Shown: positions 8,322-18,492, numbered from the stretch's first letter. The stretch: DNA of 21,873 bases from Hypsibius dujardini (GCA_001579985.1 LRSR01012880.1:1-21873); one strand, 5' to 3'. The notes: a model not told the origin generated them from the letters alone. Numbers and translations are program-made.

Positions 8322-9074
8322 ATGTCAGTGAATGACGTCAGAGCGTCCGTCAACACAGTCAAAGCCACTGCCGTTACTGAAAGTTCCACGTCAGCTGCTT
8401 TATTAGAACCGCTACCGGTTCCGTTACCCACTCCGCCGGTTCGCCTACTGATCCTACTTCGTTTGAGAAAAATTACGTTTGGTCATCAAGTGAGTTTACC
8501 GTTCCGCTGGCGAACTACAGGATTAAACCTGTTGATTCTAATTCAGCTTGTAGGTCTTACAATAGCACCTTTCGTTTCGTCCAGCGCCTCTTCGAAAGTT
8601 ACAGTCTCTTTTAGACTCCCGGAATGCTATCAGCCGAATACCACGGCTAACGACAGTGTGCCACCGCACTTTAGAGATCAGTCTGGCGTGAATTATACTC
8701 TATTTTACAGAAATATGTGTTTGAATTATGGAATGGTGCTATCTAACTTCCCCCGGTCAAATTCATCTATTTGCAACTGTTCGGATGACTTGCGGGCTGA
8801 CTGTTGGAGCCGGTGGTCTACATACAAACGAGCCCGAAGAATTATCTTTACTGTCAACATTTTAACCTTGTGTCTCGCCGCGCTTTTCGGGCTATTTTAT
8901 GTATGCCCCTTCGTCACCCGTGCTCTGCGCTGTGACGGTCGTCGTCGCCGACAACATCCGCCGTCTGCTTCTTCGCAAGTTAATTCCCATATACGTATTC
9001 CGTTTGACCCGCCCATCTTTCCAGCTACTGCGGAGGACCCTGAAATTAATTTTGAAAATGACAGGCCAGTCTAA
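8322..9074 (+). CDS. 250-aa two-pass membrane glycoprotein, unknown family
   Basis: The frame starts at ATG 8322 and ends at TAA 9072-9074. Residues 68-84 (LNLLILIQLVGLTIAPF) and 174-198 (IIFTVNILTLCLAALFGLF and on) are predicted membrane spans. The loop between them has five Cys (102, 133, 151, 153, 161) and five N-glycosylation sequons (106, 110, 124, 147, 152), so it most likely faces the lumen or cell exterior. A basic RRRR follows the second span, then an acidic, Pro-rich tail. The concentrated sequons and Cys fit an exposed glycoprotein. It resembles in layout, not in recognisable sequence, small envelope-type proteins of retroelements and viruses. An in-frame 40-bp GTGAGT...ACAG segment around 8491-8530 is probably too short to be an intron. 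Confidence 0.55.
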   Translation: MSVNDVRASVNTVKATAVTESSTSAALLEPLPVPLPTPPVRLLILLRLRKITFGHQVSLPFRWRTTGLNLLILIQLVGLTIAPFVSSSASSKVTVSFRLPECYQPNTTANDSVPPHFRDQSGVNYTLFYRNMCLNYGMVLSNFPRSNSSICNCSDDLRADCWSRWSTYKRARRIIFTVNILTLCLAALFGLFYVCPFVTRALRCDGRRRRQHPPSASSQVNSHIRIPFDPPIFPATAEDPEINFENDRPV

Positions 9075-9539
9075 TTCGCTTCATTTAACTCTTTTTCACG
9101 CTGATTTTTTTCTGATCTCACAACTCTCTACGCCCAGCTTCGTCATGCCCGTCTCCCCATTTGCCGCGTTTCTATAGTCGGACGGTCCGGGGCCTTGTCC
9201 TGAGGAAGCGGAAATGTCGCGGGCATGTTCTCATTCCGCACGTTTCTTTTGATCTAGTTCACTTCATTCTAATACTGATACGAGATCACTGGTGTGATCA
9301 TGTTTTTAGTTTCAGTTTTCGGTCCCTTTGTTCCGGGCTCTAACCCTGGGAACACACGTTCCGTTCTGTTCTTTGAGGAGCTCCGCTTCCCGTCATACTT
9401 AAGGCCAAGCTTTTCCTCTTGTAAAGGGACAACTTTTCAATCTCTCTTCTTCACGGCTACCGAAGAGTCCTTTCTTCCTGACTTCCATTAAACTCTCCAT
9501 TCAACATGACTCGCATGTAACATTATGCTAGTATGTTTA
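9075..9539 (+). other. Possible 3' untranslated part of the block
   Basis: Only short overlapping open frames occur (longest 65 codons at 9294-9491), with no recognisable domain. It is T-rich and lies between the membrane protein ORF and a retroposon-like tail. Confidence 0.4.
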
Positions 9540-9640
9540 CTTGAGCCGCCGTCCGGGCGACAGATGGCCTTAGACAAATACACAATCAATCAATCAATCG
9601 CCACAAATCAACTGCGTTGTCAATCAATCAATCAAGAAAT
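9540..9640 (+). repeat. Retroposon-like 3' tail with (AATC)n
   Basis: GAGCCGCCGTCCGGGCGACA is followed by GATGGCCTTAGACAAATACAC and then AATC repeated four times at 9583-9599; a second AATC run follows at 9621-9634. A GC-rich stem followed by a short tandem tail is the usual form of a non-LTR retrotransposon or SINE 3' end. No reverse transcriptase is present upstream, so the parent element is not identified. Confidence 0.4.
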
Positions 9641-10743
9641 GGTCGCGTCGTAAGAGTTATATGATGTTAATCGATCTACGCCCATTGTAGATAATCTTAA
9701 ACGGATTACGTGCATAAGTCCGCCTTCCGACCTCCGATTCTAATTCTGCTTATGCCAATCGATTTAGAATATTTGTTTTGGAACTAGATTCGTCAAAAAA
9801 ATTCAAAATCTGAATACTGTCGTTCAACTTTTACTCTTATTTGGAAGGGAATTCATTTTGTGATTTTCTGGTGCTATTGGGATGGGTGGAACGTTTTGAT
9901 TTTCGTTCAGCGGTCTATTTTCTGGGGTGCCTTTTTTCTACATTGGACAGCCTCTCCGCTAACGGTAGCGGGCATCCACTCCACCACACTGCGGAATTTT
10001 AAATTGGCTGTGTTGTCATGTTTCTTCTCGAAAATCATCGTACGCTTGGAGTGATTTTATGTCTGGATTCAGAATAATTATTCGAAGCAAGGGAATACTG
10101 TTGATTTCGAGACATTCAGAAGCTAATTTAGAGTTTAATCTATCGTACATCAATCAATCAATCGAGCGTTGGTTTCTCACTTGAATTAGCTATACACGCA
10201 ATCAATCAATCAATGGCTTGATTTTTAGCTTTGTTATTGTTGTTTGTACTTGCAGTTTGCGCACTATCCAGGCCAGATCCGGGATCAATTTTATCTTTAA
10301 ATTGATTATATTTTAGAATTCATAGTAGTTTCAGAATTCATTTGCTTAAGAACCTGTATTTTAAGATCTTTAAGATCAGCTGATAATTTAATGTTTTGGT
10401 ATGGTTGGTCACCGAACACACAAATCAAGCGCCATACGTTAACGTTAACCTTAATTTGAGTTGACTTGAGTAATGAGTTGGTTCCGAACAAATTCTAATT
10501 AGTGAACATTCAATTAAAGTTATTAGGGATCGCCTGACGCCGCAGGTGCAAAGTGTAAGGAAAACCTGAACTGACCAGTCAGTACGCGCACTTCACTCGC
10601 CCACGCCTAGTTTGAACCACACAACTGGACTGGCCGATTGGCCAATGGTGTTGCTCCACCTGGGCGTTCCCAGCCATTCTAAGCTGCCAGTACTTGTTCT
10701 GCTGTGCTTGATCAGATACATTTCGAAAACATGTAGGCAGGAC
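9641..10743. other. AT-rich intergenic DNA
   Basis: No gene is supported. (AATC)n runs occur at 10150-10164 and 10200-10214. Open frames of 60-64 codons here have no coding character. Confidence 0.5.
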
Positions 10744-10881
10744 TACAGTACAAGTCCTCATATTTTGCGTACGTCACATGCCCGTTTGAACACGTTTGCC
10801 CCATAACGATACTGCTCCGAGACAAGGCACGGAATAGAAACGCGCCTGTGACGTACGCAAAATATGAGGACTTCTACTGTA
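10744..10881. mobile_element. Tc1/mariner-like MITE (138 bp)
   Basis: The 35-bp terminal inverted repeats 10744-10778 and 10847-10881 differ at one base. Each begins TACAGTA followed by (C/G)AAGTCCTCATATTTTG and ends GTACGTCACA. The TA followed by CAGT is the form expected of Tc1/mariner TIRs with TA duplication. The 68-bp interior has no coding capacity. Near-identical ends suggest a fairly young insertion. Confidence 0.85.
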
Positions 10882-11934
10882 CACCTGTTCATTATCTCCC
10901 TACAGTAAAGTAGCAGCACTCCGAGTAGAGTTGGTGATCCCGAAACTATTATGCGAATATGCCGAAATATTCCAGAAATGGCAGACAAAATTTTTACTAA
11001 ATGATTCAATCAAGCGCAATCGGAAAGGAACTACACTGTAGTATTGGCATGCTTTTTGATTCTACAAAATTTTTAACTTAACTTTTGGTGCACGGACAAT
11101 TAGTTGGCTCACGATAATATAGACTAAACTCCCAGGTATAAAACGTTGCGACTAGTTACTGTGGGTCAGTTTAAATGGTTAAAAAAGTTAATTAGTTTAT
11201 CTGTAAGTATTTAGTAGCAAAAGATCTTGTGTTTGGCCTGGCTTCTGTTACTAAAAGACGGATGTATAATGGCAGCCCGCGCTCTGATAAATCACTGACA
11301 GGGCCAGTACCAGCGCCACATGTCAAAAGAACCTCTAAACAATAAAGAGTTAATAAACAGCTAATTCGAATGCTCCACCGTGAACCACGGCGCTCCAGGA
11401 GAGGGCCCTTTTATTGCTTTGAAAGCTTTGGATTGGGATACAGTATTCAATATCACGCCTATAACTGTTTTGTTTTACTAGAACCTCTCCCCTCAACATC
11501 TTAGTCGTATAGACTGTCCCAATCACAAACTACTGCATGTACAGATTTCCTGGTGAATAAAACCATGGGCTTTTATTAAAAAACTCTTTGGACATTTTAC
11601 GGATGTAGCAACCCCGTCAAAAGTCTTGAAGTCGAAATTGTTTCGACTTAGTAGCTTATGTGACCTAGTAGTATAGGACTTTGTAGCTTAATTCGCAGAA
11701 ATTAGAGGGCACAAAACATTCAATGTTTCGCTTATGTGAGACGCATGCAAGTTAAACAATACGTTTTTGCAGAACTGTGACACGGGACTTTCGAGAATCT
11801 TATCATAAATTTTGTGCTAAATCATGAGCTCGGTTATCTTGTAGTTTAGCCGAAGAGAAATCGAAAGCCAAGTAACAAGAGAGAATTCTGCGAATCGCAC
11901 AATATGTACACTGCGCTCCGAACCGATTATTCAT
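10882..11934. other. Intergenic DNA, nothing recognised
   Basis: I see no exon, RNA gene or strong repeat in this roughly 1-kb AT-rich stretch. Confidence 0.45.
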
Positions 11935-11994
11935 TAGAGAGATAGAGAGAGAGGAAGAGAAAGAGAGATAGAGAGAGAGGAGGAGAAAGAGAGA
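11935..11994. repeat. GA-rich microsatellite
   Basis: This is about 60 bp of AGAGAG with interspersed GATAG and GGAGG, about 210 bp upstream of the UGT start codon. In animals such GA tracts can bind GAGA-type factors and keep promoters open, but no evidence beyond position supports that here. Confidence 0.85.
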
Positions 11995-12123
11995 CATTCC
12001 GCCGATAATTTGCCCGCTCAGTCTCGCACCTCGACCCAAGATAGTCTTCAAATAACATTCAAAGTTCAGACATTTTATCAAATCACCATTAGAGGCACTC
12101 TCACCCCCATCTGTTTACTTGCT

Positions 12124-12174
12124 ATGCTCTGTTCGTTCCATTTTGGAATTCCTGTTCAATTTTATTCCTCCTGA
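12124..12174 (+). promoter_or_regulatory. Upstream ORF before the UGT gene
   Basis: ATG 12124 opens a 16-codon frame ending at TGA 12172-12174, out of frame with and 31 bp before the UGT ATG. If transcription starts upstream of 12124, it would be met first by scanning ribosomes and could reduce UGT translation. The transcription start is unknown. Confidence 0.3.
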
Positions 12175-12205
12175 CAATCTCTCTACTGACAAGGAAAATT
12201 TAACC

Positions 12206-13582
12206 ATGTCCAGCAAAAAGCACATCCTCGTCGTGACCATTCCGGGATATGGGCACATCATCCCCATGCTGGAGCTCGCCAAAAAGATCAGCGCCTTCCA
12301 CGACGTCACATTCGCCTTGTCCGCTTCCAAGGTTCCCGACCTCACCACTCGCGAGGTCCTATCCCCCAACGACCGCGTGGAGATCTACCCCATCCCCGAT
12401 GGTCTCACCATCGACCCCAACGAGGACACCATCAACGACAAGGAAGCCGGTCGACGATGGTTAATGGCCATTCACTCGTCCTTTGCCCAGCTGATCAACG
12501 GACTGCCGACGCCGACGGCGGTTGGCACGATTAGCGGTCTCAAGCCCGTTAACGTTATCATCGTGGACATCTTCTTCGGGGTGCCCGTTGTCACCACTAT
12601 TCCCTACTACATCTTCAACGCGGCCAACAGCATGGTCCTGCAGTGTATTCTCGCCCTGCACGATGACACACCGGTTGTGGCGGAGGGTGACGAGGCTACC
12701 GCTCGGTTTATGCGCATCCGCGAGCCCGGCGGTCCGGAACTTGCCGTGCAGGCATTTGAAAAGGTCATGTTTCTGCCGATCGTCAAGACTATGCTCCGTG
12801 CCACCGGGATGATCATCAACTCGCTGCGAGACATTGAGACCAGCCTACCGGCCGTCGAAGCAGACCCAAACATGAAGGGTTTGACGGTGCATTGTGTGGG
12901 ACCGTTGTTCCCGGAGGAGACTTCGACCAAGGACGCGAAGAACTTTGCCGTCGAGGAGAAGGTCGCTAAGTGGCTGGACGGAAAGGACCCGGAGAGTGTG
13001 GTGTATGTGTCGTTTGGATCGTTCGCCACCCCGACGGATGAGCAGGTGACGGTGCTCGGACAGGCGCTGTTGGAGCTGGGAAAGCCCTTCCTTTGGTCGC
13101 TGCGAGAAAAGTGCCACAAGTTCTTGCCGGATGGGCTGAAAAATGAGCTGGAAGGGCGTGACAGTTTGGTGCTGCCGTGGGCGCCACAGAAGCTGATTCT
13201 GGCGCATCCATCCGTCGCGATTTTCGTCAGCCACTGCGGATGGAACAGCACGTTGGAGGGTCTGGGGAGTGGGAAACCGTTTGTCGCCTGGCCGATGTTC
13301 GCGGATCAGTTGCTGAACGGACAGTGGATTGTCAAGCTGGGTGCGGGCGTGCTCATTCCAGAGACCGGGACGAAGGGTGTTCGGATCGTTCCGGTTGAGG
13401 AGATTCACACTGCGATCAACGAAGTGGGCGGATGGAAGGCTGCCGGGGAGAGTGGAGCAGTGTCAAAATACCGACAAGCCTCTCGCGTTTGGAGCGATAA
13501 ATTGCGCGACGGTTGGACTCACAACGGCAGCTCCTTCCACGAGTTCATGGACTTGATTGAGTTTCCCAACAAGTCTTCATAG
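12206..13582 (+). CDS. Plant-type UDP-glycosyltransferase (GT1 family), intronless
   Basis: The 458-aa product should transfer a sugar from a UDP-sugar to a small lipophilic acceptor. The start is ATG 12206, giving MSSKKHILVV; the frame is open upstream to 12119 but has no earlier ATG. Gly16-His17 in GYGHIIPMLELAK is the GH..P motif with the catalytic His of plant UGTs, and Asp121 in VIIVDIFFG fits the partner Asp. VYVSFGS begins the donor-binding half. The PSPG box W325-Q368 is exactly 44 residues, from WAPQ through HCGWNS to ADQ; the terminal Gln usually goes with UDP-glucose. There is no signal peptide and no C-terminal membrane anchor, unlike animal ER UGTs with HGG motifs, so it is probably cytosolic. 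Absence of introns and the plant-type box suggest horizontal acquisition or an unusual lineage. The acceptor substrate cannot be told. Confidence 0.93.
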   Translation: MSSKKHILVVTIPGYGHIIPMLELAKKISAFHDVTFALSASKVPDLTTREVLSPNDRVEIYPIPDGLTIDPNEDTINDKEAGRRWLMAIHSSFAQLINGLPTPTAVGTISGLKPVNVIIVDIFFGVPVVTTIPYYIFNAANSMVLQCILALHDDTPVVAEGDEATARFMRIREPGGPELAVQAFEKVMFLPIVKTMLRATGMIINSLRDIETSLPAVEADPNMKGLTVHCVGPLFPEETSTKDAKNFAVEEKVAKWLDGKDPESVVYVSFGSFATPTDEQVTVLGQALLELGKPFLWSLREKCHKFLPDGLKNELEGRDSLVLPWAPQKLILAHPSVAIFVSHCGWNSTLEGLGSGKPFVAWPMFADQLLNGQWIVKLGAGVLIPETGTKGVRIVPVEEIHTAINEVGGWKAAGESGAVSKYRQASRVWSDKLRDGWTHNGSSFHEFMDLIEFPNKSS

Positions 13583-14128
13583 TTTTTTAGCCAAACTGAA
13601 AATGCCGTCAAGTCCAGTCATTCTTCTTTACCACTTTACTAATTGTTCATCGATGTGTGAGGAGAACGTCGGCTAGATTGATGGCGTCGAAAATACTTTC
13701 TCAAGGCATGGTTTGTCGTTAGTTAAGGTTTAAAGACAATTCAGCAAGTGAATATTGTGCTTTTGCTTGATGACATCGGAAGAGCATGCGTGTGTTTGAC
13801 TTTTTTGATAGTGAAATTGCTGAGCATTCACGGACTTCCAGAGCGAGGTTGCTAGTGTTACTTCACTTCAAGCAACAAGTACGCGGCCACGTCTGTCGAA
13901 TATGACTACGACATACACATTACTGTCAGCGAATTCATTATCAAAAAAGTCAAACATGCATATGTTCCCCAGTCAAACCGTTATGTACCGTAACATTGTC
14001 AAGTTGTATACGACTTCAGGCTCGAAAGACTGTCTGGCACGCGCCCACTGCCCGTTTCCACCGCTCAAGTATATTGTTTTCGCATCAGCATTTTTTTCCC
14101 GCGAGAACACAAGACACGTCCGTCGCAG
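13583..14128. other. UGT 3' flank and intergenic spacer
   Basis: No AATAAA was seen close after the UGT stop. A fold-back repeat occupies 13784-13964. The 78-codon open frame at 13902-14138 overlaps that repeat and the esterase promoter and is not considered real. Confidence 0.5.
13784..13964. repeat. Fold-back repeat with 40-bp arms
   Basis: Positions 13784-13826 (containing GTTTGACTTTTTTGATA) and 13924-13964 are inverted copies with several mismatches, about 98 bp apart. The loop has a smaller GTTGCT...AGCAAC hairpin. It is MITE-like but no target duplication was found. Confidence 0.75.
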
Positions 14129-14165
14129 TATAAAATGAGAACGCCATCGGATGGGCTACTCAGAA
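14129..14165 (+). promoter_or_regulatory. TATA-box core promoter of the esterase gene
   Basis: TATAAAAT at 14129-14136 is followed about 30 bp downstream by CTACTCAGAAC, a plausible initiator at about 14161. This places the transcription start about 95 bp before ATG 14257. Confidence 0.6.
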
Positions 14166-14256
14166 CGGTCGGACATCCTGTAAAACACTAAAATAGTCTT
14201 CGGACAACTAAACTGTTTTTCTCACTTTTCCCTCCTCGAAGTCACGCTTTTCGGAC

Positions 14257-17200
14257 ATGGCTTCTCTTACCAATAACCTTGGTATTTTCGGCTTGGCCGT
14301 TCTCCTACTAAGCGCGTCCGTCTCTGCTGGTCTCCTTCTGGAGAGCCTGCATCAGATCCATCAGGCCGCTCACAATGTTCACGAGGCCATCCACAACGCG
14401 GTTCGACAGACTCCTCCGGCTCCCAGCACTGCGCGACCGACAGTCCGTCTAACCAGCCCCACGTTAGCTCAGCGACAGACGAGCGGCAGTCCGAACATTA
14501 GCGTTGTCGCGACCACTGCGACTGCCCAAACGTCGAACGGATGTGCAAACGCAGCAGCCTCCGAAGCACCGATTATTCAGCGACCGACGACCGACAGTTC
14601 GAACATTAGCGTTGTCGCGACCACTGCGACTGTTCCTTCCCAGAACGGCAGTGCGAACGGAACATCGTCCGAAGCCCCGATCGTACACCTTGGCGCCTAT
14701 AAATTAGTTGGTGTCCCCTCCGTCGGGGATGCTGCACCCGTCGGGCATACCTTCCACGGAATCCAATACGCGACCGCAAAACGGTTTGAGGTTCGTTTGT
14801 TCGGTTTTCTTTAAGGGTTTGTTCCTTTTACAGTCCGTTCTAAGAATGTTTTCGCATTTCAGGACTCTGTGGAGAACAACGGAACACACGAGTACCTGAA
14901 CAATGCTACCAGGGACCGACGTGGACCCATGTGCATGCAGGATAAGAACCAGCCGCCGTGGACCCTCACTGGCATCAAGGAGTTTGCGGAGGACTGTCTG
15001 TTCCTGGATGTTTACACGCCGCCGGGCTTTCAACAGAGCGCTGCGCCTCTGCCGGTGTTCATCTGGTCGTGGGGTGGACAAATGCTAGGTATGTCGTTCT
15101 TTTGTACAATTTACCGTTAGGAACCGGAGTGTTCTGTGCAAGCCTCTGAGCACCACGAACATACAACGCGAACAATGGCTTGAGCGTCTCCCATTCTCGG
15201 TCGTAGGAATTGCAGTTCTACTCGGATTGTTGAAAGCGACCGAATTTCAGAGAGAACAGTTTAGTGTTTCTCTTTTTGTTCCGATGTTTAATACACAATA
15301 ACTTTAATTTTAACAATCGAGCAACTAAACGCGAACAGAAACAGAATATTTCATGTTTGCTTTTAACGAATATAACATTGCAATTTGTTCACTTTTATCC
15401 AAATTGCTGTTTTATCTTTCGCAAAGTGAACGCACAAAATCTTCCTGTTCTTATTGTTGGCCTAAGTTTGCCAGTATATTTCCGCAATGAAAAAATGGAT
15501 GTCCGTTCTTTTTGCAGCGACTGGTCGCGGATTCCCCGGAGCCGGAGCTGACTTTGCCAAATCCCTGAGCGCGATCGTGGTGATTGCCCAATACCGCACA
15601 GGAGCGTTCGGTAATCAACGCCGAACTCCATTTTGTATCTTGTTCTTTCATTAGATTATCTGCCGTTCCAGGTTTCCTCAGCACCGGAGACACTGCTTCA
15701 CGCGGAAACTACGCCCTAAGCGACATGAAGAATGTCCTCAGGTTCGTGCATCGCAACATTGCCAGCTTCAACGGTGACCCAGCTCGCATTACCCTCGCCG
15801 GGCAAAGCGACAGCGCCGCCTTGGTGTCCGCTCTTCTGCTCGACCGGAAATACGCTCGTGAGTCACATTTCACGAGAACAAAAAACGAACGATGGAGATT
15901 CATTTTACGGTTCGTTTTGTCTGTTCCCTTTAGCCCTGGTCTTCACAACCATCACTCAGAGTGGGAGCGTTCTCTCGCCTTGGGCCATCGATGAGGATCC
16001 CTTGCCGAAGGCTGTCGCTCTGGCTGTAGAGGCCAACTGCACGACCACGCCCACTTCGGCTATGATTGAGTGCCTGAAGAAGGTCTCAGATGTGGACTTG
16101 GAGGTGGCCGCGGAGAGGATGTTCAAAAAGGCTCCTCATGCTCCGGTAAGTGCATGAAGAATCACTCTGGCTCCAGATGAAATTACGAAAAAAACGTCAA
16201 AGAGCCATTTATTACGTATCTCTAAATTCAGTTTAAAATGTCAAATTAAGATTAAAATCAATCGGTCCAAAGCTTTCGAAATCTACTGTACAATCTCAGA
16301 AACCAAATAGCCGAGTATGAAGTCCTAGGAATAGTTCAATGTTCTCCCACTACCAGCTGAGATAAATTTTCCATTGATATCTATCAATGCTGAATTATTA
16401 ATTTAACTAAAGATAAATAGAAAACACGTTCATGAAAATTAATTGAAATTTTTATTTCTTACTATATACGACGACCATGAATAAAATTGTAAGTCAGTAA
16501 GGGTTTACGGTTCCAGGGTGCCCCAACGTGGACCATGGTGATTGACGGCCAGCATATTCCCTCGGAGCCAGCTACCTTGTTGAAGAGCACTGACCGCAGG
16601 AACATCACCGGTTCGTTTGTGCATCAGTTCAACAAGAACGACGCCGCGATCGTCGATCTCCGTAAGTGTCCATCTCCCCCGGAACATCTATCCTAAATAT
16701 GTAGGAAAATGACACAGACACAAGAGAGCAGATTCAGCAGGTGTATTGAAGGATTGTGCAATATCTGACAGCGTATAGTTCACACACTTAGCCGGCAAGC
16801 TGGTCTCGCTAGTTATCCGGCTTAAATGTAGACTGGAACAACTCTTTTTTACTTTCAGTTCAGCATTAAAAAAATTGTTAGGTTAGAAAACTCGTGTTAT
16901 CTTGTTGATATTCTTTACTGATTCCAGGCGCATTTGGAGTGACCAATCCCGCGGCCGGGACCGTCAACCTTCTCTACGGAGAGGGTCTCCCCAAACTGCC
17001 CGTCCTCAAGGGTGCCATCATTCCCCGCGTCATCCAGCAAGCCACCCTCTGCAACTACGCCAACATCTCTCAAGCCACGATCAATCTCGTGGCCAAGACT
17101 TACGGAATGGTCGAGACTGCCGATAACAAGACCCTCCTCCAAGCCCTCTACCAGGTACCGTGTCACAAACGAAATACATAAACCAGTAAAAACTTTGAGA

Positions 17201-18107
17201 TTAAATTATCTGATCATTACGTGTGATCGTTCTATCTATATAGCTGACGACTGATGTCAACCATGGTCTGTCCAGCATCAAGGAAGCCATGCTGTACGAA
17301 GTAAGCGGTGCGGCCCGTGCCAGCAACGTCATCTCTGTCTTCTCCTTCGACGGAAATGTCAGCTCGTACTCTCCTTTGACCAATGGCATTCCCGGTCTGG
17401 GCGCTTATCATACCGTTGAGTTGGGCTACTTGTTTGCGGGAACGATGACTCCCCTGGCATCCAATCGAAACGACACCGATGTCACATTGTCTCTCCGTCT
17501 CAATTACGACCTTCACTTGAAATACGGGTAAGTTTTGTGGAATAACAAGATCGGATTTTATTTGATCAAACCCGCTAACGCCCAGTGTCGTCGAATGAGG
17601 ACACGGCGACCTCCTAATTTTCACGCAAAGGTGGTTTGAGTGATTTCCCCAAACTCGACTGATTCTGAAAGTTGGTGTGTTGGCTAAAATTTAGAGAAAC
17701 TATTTTTTGTCATTTGTTGTTGAAGATAAATATTTCATATTTAGATGAATTTAGAATCCATTGGGATGTTACACCAATCCAATCCGTCAGGGTTATTGGT
17801 TATTATTCAAGATAGTTTAAATGTATCATGCCACATCTATTTCTACTGTAGACTGGGTCTCGGGGGAAACTTTTCCACCAACGAGCAGAACTACGTCGAA
17901 CTGGGCCAGGACAAAATATGGACGGAAAAGAAGTTTGAACGTGCTGTGCAGCTGGTCAAATTCTGGGATCGTCTAAAGGAGCTCCGTTGTGCCGCTCCCT
18001 CGGTCGATGACAGCGTCCTCAACGTCCCAGCGCATCCCGTTGAGTCTGAAACCACCACCGTGGCAGCTGTCGCCGGAGGAGCAGCGATCCCAGTCAGTGT
18101 CGAGTGA
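14257..18107 (+). CDS. Carboxylesterase/cholinesterase-family secreted protein, 9 exons
   Basis: Nine exons give 720 aa: 14257-14790, 14863-15088, 15518-15610, 15672-15857, 15934-16145, 16517-16661, 16928-17154, 17244-17527, 17852-18107. All introns are GT-AG and all phases join. Residues 1-24 are a signal peptide. Residues 25-150 are a His/Ala then Ser/Thr-rich stalk with a 36-residue tandem repeat (NISVVATTAT twice) that may be O-glycosylated. The alpha/beta-hydrolase fold follows: FHGIQYA, EDCLFLDVYTP, IVVIAQYRTGAFGFLS, LAGQSDSA with Ser330, and GAYHTVELGYLF with His597. Key changes are HGGG to WGGQ (248-251) at the oxyanion hole and GESAG to GQSDS at the nucleophile. The acidic site NKDEG reads NKNDA, with Asp459. 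A Ser-Asp-His triad is thus possible but activity may be reduced, as in non-catalytic cholinesterase-like proteins. A TATA box lies 121 bp upstream and AATAAA 197 bp after the stop. There is no membrane anchor at the C-terminus. Confidence 0.88.
14494..14700 (+). repeat. 108-bp in-frame tandem duplication in esterase exon 1
   Basis: AACATTAGCGTTGTCGCGAC starts at 14494 and again at 14602, exactly 108 bp (36 codons) apart. The first 31 bases of each unit are identical, then they diverge while keeping SEAPI near the end. It expands the Ser/Thr-rich stalk. Confidence 0.9.
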
Positions 18108-18304
18108 GACGTCTGTTTACGGACGGAACTGTTTGTTCTGTCGCAGCAATCGTTAGACTGACTGATCGTTAGTCTGATCCTAATGCGATCACGAAAGACG
18201 CTTGGATTTGGAGACCTTACACTAGAAGATATTAACTTCACTAGTAAAAAAAATCATTTGAGTATTTGTGCAGTTTTCGACCCCGACTAGTCTGTGAAAC
18301 GGAC

Positions 18305-18310
18305 AATAAA
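18305..18310 (+). terminator. Poly(A) signal of the esterase gene
   Basis: AATAAA lies 197 bp after the TGA. It is the only canonical signal close to the end of the gene. Confidence 0.65.
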
Positions 18311-18492
18311 AGTTACAATTTGTTGGGAGAAAATCATCAGGTTGCCATCGTTGAGGGTCAAACGCGGAACGAGATATGGCGACCACAGTAGCGAACTGAT
18401 TATTGGGAGAGGCCGACCCGATTTCCCATTTTTCTTCACCGAAAGTGGTTTTCATGATCCTTTCTTGGTGTTAACTTGGGCAAGAACGGAGA

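Noticed and set aside
8487-8530. GTGAGT...CTACAG as an intron within the membrane protein ORF
   Set aside because: The interval would be only about 40 bp, shorter than any other intron in the window, and the ORF is open without splicing.
12522-13408. Several open frames on both strands over the UGT gene
   Set aside because: They are frame shadows of the high-GC UGT coding sequence and show no domain.
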